A stretch of DNA of 64,000 nt from Atlantibacter hermannii (GTDB lineage: Bacteria > Pseudomonadota > Gammaproteobacteria > Enterobacterales > Enterobacteriaceae). The notes under the pieces were generated by a model that worked only from the letters and a program-made list of their open reading frames with translations, was not told the DNA's origin and made no database searches. Positions 57,577-64,000 of the stretch are shown piece after piece (position 1 is the first letter of the stretch; every line of letters starts with the position of its first letter). Location: contig NZ_JAAATR010000017.1 of assembly GCF_009907385.1 (NCBI RefSeq), forward strand, positions 1 through 64,000, written 5' to 3'. The position numbers were made by a program, and so were the translations under genes.

Positions 57577-59655
57577 TTACGCCTGGTTTTTGGCTTTGGA
57601 ACGCGAAATGCGCGCTTCGCCAATCAGCCAGTCAAAAAGGAAGATGATGGCCAGCATCACCACAATCAAAATCGAACCGTAGGCAATCGCCACGCCGTAT
57701 TCGCCGTCTTCCACGCGGTTCAGGATGTAGGCCGTGGCCACGCGGGTGTCCGGCGTCACCAGGAACACAATGGCGCTGACGGTGGTAATGGCGCGCACAA
57801 AGCTGTAGATCAGCGCCGACAGGATCGCCGGGCGCAGCAGCGGCAGCAGGATATTGACGATGGTACGCAGCGATCCGGCGCGCAGGCTCAGGGACGCTTC
57901 ATCCAGCGACTTGTCGATCTGCCCCAGTCCTGCGATCCCGGCGCGAATGCCCACCGGCACGTTACGCATCACCATGGAGATAATCACAATCGCCGCCGTG
58001 CCGGTCAGGTACACCGGGGCGCTGTTAAACGCCAGAATGTAGGAAACCCCCGCCACGGTGCCCGGCACCGCGAAGCACAGCATGGTGGTGAACTCAATGG
58101 TCTTTTTGCCTTTAAACTGCTGGCGCACCACGATCCAGGCGATCAGCAAGCCGAAGATGGCGGTGATCGGCGCAGCGATCCCGGCGTACAGCAGCGTGTC
58201 GAGCAGCGAAGGCCATGCGCCGTCGTCCATGCCCTGACCGAACAGTTTGATAAAGTTATCCAGCGTCAGGGTGTAATCCACGCCCCAGTTAACGGTGAAG
58301 CTGCCGTAGAAAATGCTGCCGTACAGCAGGGCGTTGAAGGCGATCCACACCGCCAGCAGGCCGATCACGCTCCACACCAGCGCCACCGGCAGCGGCTGCA
58401 CGTCGCCGCGATAGGATTTACCGGAAACGGTGACGTAAGAGCGTTTGCCAATCCACATGTACTGGATGCAGAACACCAGCAGGGAGAACAGCAGCAGGAA
58501 CACGCCGAGGGTACTGGCCGCCTGATAGTCGAGCTGCGAGCCGGTGATGTAGAAGTAAATTTGCGTCGCCAGCACGTCGAAGTTGCCGCCGAGCACCAGC
58601 GGGTTACTGAAGTCCGCCAGCGATTGCACCACCACGATCAAAAAGGCGTTGGCCATGGCCGGTTTCAACAGCGGCATAAACACCGAGACAAAGGTCTGCC
58701 AGCGGTTGGCGCGCAGCGTGTAGGAGGCTTCCTCCAGCGACGGGTGAATGGTTTTAATCGCGCCGTCGAGGATCATAAACGCCATCGGGGTAAACGCCAG
58801 CACCTGCGCCAGCCAAATCCCGGTAAAGCCATACAGCCAGTTGGTATTGGTCAGCCCGAACCAGTCGACCATTAATTCCGTGACATAGCCCGAACGCCCC
58901 ATCATCAGCGTTACGCCCAGCCCCACCACGAACGGCGGCGTGACGATCGGCAGAATCGAGAAGATGCGCCCGATAATGGCGCTGCGTTTGGCGATGCGGG
59001 TAGTGTAAATCGCCAGCACCAGCCCGAAGAAAGTACAGCCCACGCCCACCGCCATGGAAAGCATGATCGAGTTGGCGATAACCTGAAGAATATGGGCCTG
59101 CCCCAGCACCGCCATAAACGCCAGCGGCGCAAACTCGCCCACGTCGTTGGTGAACATCGGGATAAAGATCGCAATGCTCGGCCAGACGATAAATACGCCG
59201 ATCAGCGCGATAATGGCAATCAGCGAGCCGATAACAAACGGGTCGCCGCCGAGGAATTCCAGCCGGGTCAGCGCCAGGGTGGCGATAGCGCCTAACGCGA
59301 TAAACAGCACGATGGTGGCATAGCCCATGCCGCGCCCGACCAGCGTGGCGCTGATCACCACAAACGCCATGCAGCCCAGCGCCCACAGCGCGTCAAACCA
59401 GTGGCGCGAGCGCTGTTCGCGGCGCGATTCATGGAAAGGACGCAGCAGCAGCACGCACGGCAACAGATACCACAGCACGCTGACGTTCCAGTGCGACCAG
59501 CCATAGGCGTCCAGGATCTCGTCAGAGGTGGATTCCATCAGGCCATAGTCCAGGCTCCAGCTCGGCAGCAGCGCGAACGCCAGCAGTCCCAGCAGCACCC
59601 AGGCGAAAATAGCCTCCCGCTTCTGCGCGGGACGCAAAAGTAATGTTTCAGACAT
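57577..59655 (-). CDS. afuB: Sugar-phosphate ABC transporter permease AfuB
   Basis: A 692-aa inner-membrane permease made of two fused binding-protein-dependent permease halves with about 14 hydrophobic segments. EAA-type loops occur in each half: PSLEEASYTLRANRWQTFVSV near residue 300 and KSLDEASLSLRAGSLRTI near 590. The fused layout is characteristic of FbpB/AfuB. It lies between afuA and afuC. Confidence 0.92.
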   Translation of the reverse strand: MSETLLLRPAQKREAIFAWVLLGLLAFALLPSWSLDYGLMESTSDEILDAYGWSHWNVSVLWYLLPCVLLLRPFHESRREQRSRHWFDALWALGCMAFVVISATLVGRGMGYATIVLFIALGAIATLALTRLEFLGGDPFVIGSLIAIIALIGVFIVWPSIAIFIPMFTNDVGEFAPLAFMAVLGQAHILQVIANSIMLSMAVGVGCTFFGLVLAIYTTRIAKRSAIIGRIFSILPIVTPPFVVGLGVTLMMGRSGYVTELMVDWFGLTNTNWLYGFTGIWLAQVLAFTPMAFMILDGAIKTIHPSLEEASYTLRANRWQTFVSVFMPLLKPAMANAFLIVVVQSLADFSNPLVLGGNFDVLATQIYFYITGSQLDYQAASTLGVFLLLFSLLVFCIQYMWIGKRSYVTVSGKSYRGDVQPLPVALVWSVIGLLAVWIAFNALLYGSIFYGSFTVNWGVDYTLTLDNFIKLFGQGMDDGAWPSLLDTLLYAGIAAPITAIFGLLIAWIVVRQQFKGKKTIEFTTMLCFAVPGTVAGVSYILAFNSAPVYLTGTAAIVIISMVMRNVPVGIRAGIAGLGQIDKSLDEASLSLRAGSLRTIVNILLPLLRPAILSALIYSFVRAITTVSAIVFLVTPDTRVATAYILNRVEDGEYGVAIAYGSILIVVMLAIIFLFDWLIGEARISRSKAKNQA

Positions 59656-59709
59656 ACACGCCTCGTCGGCAGGGGGGAAAAAGCGGGTGAGGAGCTCACC
59701 CGCGTACGA

Positions 59710-60741
59710 TTACTTGCCCATCTTCACGTCATTGACCCACTTATTGATCAGCGCTTTACGCGTGTCAGTGGAGCCGTATTTGTCCATGTCGTAGTTGATC
59801 AGTTTCAGATCGTCGAGCTTCAGGGACAGCGGCGAGGTTTCCGCCGTGGTGTTGGTCAGGATTTGGTAGGACTTGCCTTTCTTCCACGCCAGCTCCTGGG
59901 CTTCTTTCGACAGCACCCAGTCCACGAACAGTTTGGCGTTGTCCATGTTGCGCGCGCCTTTCAGAATGCTGACGCCGCCAATCTCATAGCCGGTGCCTTC
60001 GCACGGGGAAATCAGCTCCAGCGGCGCGCCCTGCTCTTTTTCCAGCGAGTAGTCATGCAGGAAGCCGATGCCGATGGCGGTTTCGCCACGGGCGGCGTTA
60101 CGCGCCGGGGCAATGCCGGATTTGGTGTACTGGGAGATGTTGCCGTTGAGCTGTTTCAGGTAATCAAACGCCTGATCTTCGCCCCACAGCTGCACAAAAG
60201 TTGCGAGCGCGGTGTAGGCCGTGCCGGAGCTCTGCGGATCGGCAATCTGGATTTCGCCTTTGTATTCCGGTTTGGTCAAATCCTTCCAGCACTTCGGCAC
60301 CGGCAGGTTTTTTTCTTTCAGGCGCTGGGTGTTGACCCCAAAGCCGAGAATGCCCACGTAAACCGCCGACGACAGGTTGCCTTTCACTTTGGCCGGATCG
60401 CGGAATTTCTCCATGATCTGCGCCAGGTTCGGCGACTTGTAGGCTTCCAGCAGACCCATTTCCCCGGCCTGGGACTGCGGATCCAGGGTGCCGCCGTACC
60501 ATACGTCCGCCTGCGGGTTCTTCTTCTCGGCATCCACTTTCGCCAGGGTGCTACCCGAACCGTTGCGGATGAACGAGGTTTTCACGTCGTATTTCTCGCC
60601 GAACGCTTTGGTTTCCGCTTCACACATTTCATTGGTGGCGCTGCAATACACCACTAAACGTCCTTTAGCATCCGCCGCGTGGCTGAATGTCGCCAGCGTC
60701 ACGCCTGCGGCAATCAGAGCAGAGAGGGCTGTCAATTTCAT
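59710..60741 (-). CDS. afuA: Periplasmic sugar-phosphate-binding protein AfuA
   Basis: A 343-aa substrate-binding protein. The signal peptide is MKLTALSALIAAGVTLATFS with cleavage near HAADA. The mature part starts GRLVVYCSATNEMCEAETKAF and contains RNGSGSTLAKVDAEKKNPQADV, typical of family 1 iron/AfuA-type binding proteins. AfuA of related enteric and Pasteurellaceae bacteria binds glucose 6-phosphate and fructose 6-phosphate; the adjacent UhpC-like sensor supports that ligand here. The AfuA Cys pair CSATNEMC is visible. Confidence 0.92.
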   Translation of the reverse strand: MKLTALSALIAAGVTLATFSHAADAKGRLVVYCSATNEMCEAETKAFGEKYDVKTSFIRNGSGSTLAKVDAEKKNPQADVWYGGTLDPQSQAGEMGLLEAYKSPNLAQIMEKFRDPAKVKGNLSSAVYVGILGFGVNTQRLKEKNLPVPKCWKDLTKPEYKGEIQIADPQSSGTAYTALATFVQLWGEDQAFDYLKQLNGNISQYTKSGIAPARNAARGETAIGIGFLHDYSLEKEQGAPLELISPCEGTGYEIGGVSILKGARNMDNAKLFVDWVLSKEAQELAWKKGKSYQILTNTTAETSPLSLKLDDLKLINYDMDKYGSTDTRKALINKWVNDVKMGK

Positions 60742-60756
60742 GTTGTTATCCTTCTG

Positions 60757-62094
60757 TCAGGTGTCTGGAGGTAAGCTCGCCGGGTCCGTGGCGTGATACT
60801 GGCGGTCCTGTGCGCTGATGCCCGCCATCAGCAGCGGCATCAGCAATAATCCAATCAACACGGCGGCCACCGACAACAGCACAAACATGCCGGACCAGCC
60901 GTACACTTCGGTGAGTTTCGACAGCGGCCAACCGGCTAGCGCCGCCCCTAAGTAGGCAAACAGGCCGAGAAAACCGGTAATCGAGCCCGCGGCCCCTTTA
61001 TGACCGCATTCCACGGCCGCCAGACCAATCAGCATCTGCGGGCCGAAAACAAAAAAGCCGATGGCGAAAAAACACATCGCCAGTAACGCATAGTGATGTA
61101 CCGGCGCGAGCCACAGCGCGGTGACCGAAACCATCAACCCGAGGGTAAACAGCAAAATCATCGGCGCGCGTTGCCCGCTGAACAGCAAATCCGATCCCCA
61201 TCCGGCGAACAGCGCCCCCAGCAACCCACCCACTTCAAACAGCATCACCGTGGCGTTGGCGCTGAGTAAATTGACGCCGTGGGTTTCAGAGAGCCAGATG
61301 TTGCCCCAGTCGTTCAGCGCGATGCGAATCAGGTACACCAGCACATACGACCCGGCCAACAGCCAGATCATCGGGTTTTGCAGCATGGTGGTGCGTAACA
61401 TGGCCCACAGCGACATCGGCGGACTGCGCTCTTGCTGGCGCAGTTCCAGCGGGTCGTGCCGCCACTCTCCCACCCCCGGCAACCCCTCTTCGTTCGGCGT
61501 GCCGGGCAATTGCCGGTACAGCCAAACGCCTGACGCCATGCTGATGATCCCTGGTGTCAGCATCGCGGCCTGCCATCCCCACCAGTGCGCGGCCAGCGCG
61601 CTGATCAGCGGGATAATCGCCCCGCCGATGTTGATGGAGGTGTTCCAACATCCCCACCAGAAGCCGCGCTCGTTGCGCGAATACCAGTGGGTTAATAACC
61701 GTGCGCAGGGCGGCCAGCCCCACCCCTGAAAAAAGCCGTTCAGCGTCCAGATAATCAGCAACAGCGTCAGGCTGTCGCCAAACGCGAACAGCACGTTCAG
61801 CAGGCCGGTGGCAAACAGGCCGATCCCCATAAACGACCGCTGCCCGTGGGCGTCATGCCACAATCCCGCCGCGAATTTCGACAGCCCGTAGGAGAGATAA
61901 AACAGCGATCCCAACAGGCCGATATCGCTTTTGCTCAACCCTAAATCGAGCTGGAGCGCGGGCAGGATGAAATTCAGGCTTTTGCGCGTCAGGTAAAACG
62001 CCGCATAGCCGACGATCATCACCAACAGCAGCTGCGGCCTGACGGCGCGATAACGTTTTGCGATTTCTGCGTTGGACATAGTCAGGTGGTCCAT
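60757..62094 (-). CDS. UhpC-like MFS sugar-phosphate sensor/transporter
   Basis: A 445-aa twelve-helix protein of the organophosphate:phosphate antiporter family. QLLLVMIVGYAAFYLTRKSLNFILPAL opens it and FFQGWGWPPCARLLTHWYS is a family signature. UhpC senses external glucose 6-phosphate and signals through UhpB. Its position between the UhpB-like kinase and afuA argues that it serves as sensor for afu expression. The ATG at 62094 sits behind GGAGAC. A transport role cannot be excluded. Confidence 0.87.
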   Translation of the reverse strand: MDHLTMSNAEIAKRYRAVRPQLLLVMIVGYAAFYLTRKSLNFILPALQLDLGLSKSDIGLLGSLFYLSYGLSKFAAGLWHDAHGQRSFMGIGLFATGLLNVLFAFGDSLTLLLIIWTLNGFFQGWGWPPCARLLTHWYSRNERGFWWGCWNTSINIGGAIIPLISALAAHWWGWQAAMLTPGIISMASGVWLYRQLPGTPNEEGLPGVGEWRHDPLELRQQERSPPMSLWAMLRTTMLQNPMIWLLAGSYVLVYLIRIALNDWGNIWLSETHGVNLLSANATVMLFEVGGLLGALFAGWGSDLLFSGQRAPMILLFTLGLMVSVTALWLAPVHHYALLAMCFFAIGFFVFGPQMLIGLAAVECGHKGAAGSITGFLGLFAYLGAALAGWPLSKLTEVYGWSGMFVLLSVAAVLIGLLLMPLLMAGISAQDRQYHATDPASLPPDT

Positions 62095-62178
62095 GGCTGT
62101 CTCCGGCCAGTTGAATGTAGGAAATGGTCCGCGAAAAGGGATGAGAGTCGTTCCAGGGTGACTAAGACTTTTTCCTGG

Positions 62179-63720
62179 TTACAGCGGGTTTTGTGGCAAA
62201 AGTGTGGGCAAGTTAACAGTTACCCGCACGCCTGCCTGGCTTTCCAGCAGCAGTTCGCCGCCCAATGCCTGTACGCGCTCGCTCATGCCCTGGATGCCAA
62301 AGCCCGGCGCGCGGCCCGGCGGGACGCCGACGCCGTTATCGCTCACCACCAGATGTACGAAGCCGGGCGACTGGCTGAGGGTGATGTCCACCTCCGTGGC
62401 CTGGGCATGTTTGGCGACGTTGTTCAGCAGCTCCTGCAACAGGCGATACAGGGTAAATACCACGGTTTCGTTATCCGGCGGCGCGGCGAGTTGATAGTGG
62501 AAGCGGCAGCGAATGCCGCGTTCGGGGAACGCGAATTCACGCACCAGATGGTGCAGGGCTTCATCGAGCGCCATTTGATCGAGTACCGGCGGGCGCAACT
62601 GGCGCAACAGCTGGCGCGTGGAGTGGTGAATGCGCTGGGCCAGTTCGCTGATCTGCTCCCCCGCCATCAGCGCGGTGCGGTTATCGCTCACCCGCTTCAC
62701 CAGCTGCGACTGGATTTGGATCGCCGTGATGTTTTGGCCGATCTCATCGTGCAGCTCCCGGGCCAGCCGCTTGCGGGTATCTTCTTCGGCATGGATCAGC
62801 TTTTCGGTGAGCGCCCGCCGCGCATCCAGTTCCACTTCCAGCCGCTGGCGATAGTGGTCGAGATTGCTGGCCAGCTGCTCCTGGCGGCTGATAGCGATGC
62901 CGAGACCGATGCCCAGCAGCGCCTGGGTGGAGAGGAAAATTTCCAGTTCCATTAAATCGCTAAAACCGCTGCCTACCTGGCGCGCGGTAGTGATCATCAT
63001 GCTGCCGAGCAACGCCGCCAGCACCCCGCCCTGCCAGCCGAATTTCCACGCCATTACCACGTTGGGTAAGAACACCACAATCAGCAGCAGCCGTTCGATT
63101 TCCGGCGACAGCACCATCTGGGTGCCGATACCGATAATAAAAAACAGGCTGCACCAGAGGAGCAGCGAGGTGCGCAGCGGCGGGTTGCGGGTCTCCAGTC
63201 CTAACAGCTGATAGCGATGCTGCTGGCGTAAATAGTCAAAGACCAGATAGACAAACGGCGTCAGTAACACGCCGCCGGTAAACGACGCCAGCAGGATCAG
63301 CGTGGCGCGGCTTTCGATAACCGGCGTCAGCAACAAGGTGTTGAGCAACGCCGACCCCGCCACCGCGCTTAACAAAAGCGACAGCCGTTGCCAGTAAAGC
63401 GGAAAGCGGTGCCAGAAATGCTGGGTCAGCAGCGCCGGAATAGCGGTGATAAACGGCGCGAGCGCCATTGCGCCGCCGTTGATTAACTGCTCGTGCCACA
63501 GCCACAGCGACAGGCCGATTTGCGGGATAAACAGCGCCGGCCAGTAGCGGCGCGCCAGCAAAATCAGCAGCGCCAGCTGGACGCCGTGGGGCAGCAGCAG
63601 CGCCGCCTGCTGGCCGTTGCGGGTGAGGTAAAAACTGATGGTCCAGAGCATCAGCCAGCCTGGCCCCCAGGCGAGCATGATAAACAGCGACAGGACGATC
63701 TGGCGGAGAGAACGGCGCAT
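62179..63720 (-). CDS. UhpB-like membrane histidine kinase
   Basis: A 513-aa sensor kinase. The N-terminal MASE1-like membrane part spans about residues 1-285 with eight or more hydrophobic segments. The kinase core has the HisKA_3 phospho-acceptor motif KRLARELHDEIGQNITAIQ, a dimerisation helix, and the ATPase motifs LYRLLQELLNNVAKHA, VVSDNGVGVP and GFGIQGMSERVQALGG. The ATG at 63720 overlaps the stop of the upstream regulator gene (TGATG), so the two are translationally coupled, as in uhpAB. Confidence 0.9.
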   Translation of the reverse strand: MRRSLRQIVLSLFIMLAWGPGWLMLWTISFYLTRNGQQAALLLPHGVQLALLILLARRYWPALFIPQIGLSLWLWHEQLINGGAMALAPFITAIPALLTQHFWHRFPLYWQRLSLLLSAVAGSALLNTLLLTPVIESRATLILLASFTGGVLLTPFVYLVFDYLRQQHRYQLLGLETRNPPLRTSLLLWCSLFFIIGIGTQMVLSPEIERLLLIVVFLPNVVMAWKFGWQGGVLAALLGSMMITTARQVGSGFSDLMELEIFLSTQALLGIGLGIAISRQEQLASNLDHYRQRLEVELDARRALTEKLIHAEEDTRKRLARELHDEIGQNITAIQIQSQLVKRVSDNRTALMAGEQISELAQRIHHSTRQLLRQLRPPVLDQMALDEALHHLVREFAFPERGIRCRFHYQLAAPPDNETVVFTLYRLLQELLNNVAKHAQATEVDITLSQSPGFVHLVVSDNGVGVPPGRAPGFGIQGMSERVQALGGELLLESQAGVRVTVNLPTLLPQNPL

Positions 63721-64000
63721 CAATGCCCCGTCAGCAACTGATGTTCCAGAGCAAAATGCACCAGTTCGATGGTGGTGGCGCACTGCAATTTGCCCAGTAC
63801 GTTGGCCCGGTGGACGTGAACCGTTTTATGGCTGAGATCGAGCTGTAGCGCGATGGATTTCACGCTCTCGCCGCGCACCAGCAGATCAAACACCTCGCGC
63901 TCGCGGGGGGTTAATACCTGCAATACGCGGGCCGGCTCCGCGCCGCCGCGCAGCGCTTTTAACGCATCGGCGCACAGGTAATGCCCGCCAAGCCCCACCG
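63720..64000 (-). CDS. UhpA-like LuxR/NarL-type response regulator (partial)
   Basis: Only the C-terminal 93 residues are in the window; the gene continues beyond 64000. The LuxR-type helix-turn-helix is clear: LTPREREVFDLLVRGESVKSIA and SHKTVHVHRANVLGKL. The receiver domain is outside. It diverges from E. coli UhpA at its end (LEHQLLTGH), so it is a paralogous regulator, probably of the afu genes. It overlaps the kinase start. Confidence 0.88.
   Translation of the reverse strand, partial: VGLGGHYLCADALKALRGGAEPARVLQVLTPREREVFDLLVRGESVKSIALQLDLSHKTVHVHRANVLGKLQCATTIELVHFALEHQLLTGH

Noticed and set aside
62086-62955. 289-aa open frame on the plus strand
   Set aside because: Antisense to the UhpB-like kinase gene; no domain or start signal.

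Overview
The window is a chromosomal segment of a gamma-proteobacterium of the family Enterobacteriaceae. The housekeeping block reads parE-yqiA-cpdA-yqiB-nudF / tolC-ygiB-ygiC / ygiD / zupT / ribB / ubiK / hldE-glnE-ygiF / ygiM / cca / uppP / folB / plsY / tsaD / rpsU-dnaG-rpoD / mug / tRNA-Ile2. Gene order and protein lengths are very close to Escherichia coli, but the accessory content and sequence divergence point to a relative of the Enterobacter/Citrobacter/Kosakonia type. I cannot name the species from sequence alone.

Layout. 1-4.3 kb: a nucleoside scavenging operon (DeoR-type regulator fused to a PfkB sugar kinase, Tsx-like outer-membrane channel, nucleoside hydrolase, NupC-type transporter). 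4.3-31.6 kb: conserved core genes, with an FMN riboswitch before ribB, a candidate MarA/SoxS/Rob site before tolC and the macromolecular-synthesis operon rpsU-dnaG-rpoD. 31.7 kb: tRNA-Ile2 (CAT anticodon); after it the E. coli-like order stops. 31.9-37.2 kb: a YoaC-like protein, a hydroxamate-type siderophore receptor next to an AraC regulator (each with a candidate Fur box) and three small unknown genes.

37.6-56.0 kb: a complete glycyl-radical-enzyme bacterial microcompartment (BMC) locus. A PocR-domain histidine kinase and an AraC-type response regulator are followed by a dedicated S-adenosylmethionine synthetase and a BMC shell protein with a long tail. Convergent to them runs a large set encoding alcohol dehydrogenase, PduL phosphotransacylase, EutJ-like chaperone, PduM-like protein, BMC vertex protein, GlcG/PduO-C protein, acetate/propionate kinase, BMC-H, BMC-T, CoA-acylating aldehyde dehydrogenase, permuted BMC protein, DJ-1/PfpI protein, glycyl radical enzyme, its radical-SAM activase and a membrane protein. 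The glycyl radical enzyme carries all the residues that bind diol in B12-independent glycerol dehydratase (His164, His281, Ser282, Cys433, Glu435, Asp447). I therefore read the locus as B12-independent 1,2-propanediol utilisation (GRM3-like) rather than choline cleavage. The inferred route is diol to propionaldehyde in the shell, then propanol (ADH), or propionyl-CoA, propionyl phosphate and propionate plus ATP (PduP, PduL, kinase). The SAM synthetase would supply the activase.

56.5-64 kb: a sugar-phosphate uptake module, afuCBA plus UhpC-, UhpB- and UhpA-like sensor, kinase and regulator (the last one cut by the window edge).

The most interesting parts are the BMC locus, its metK paralogue with an obligatory TTG start behind a 12-bp inverted repeat, its unusual accessory proteins (DJ-1-like, flavoprotein/PduM-like, unknown membrane protein), and two candidate small RNAs.
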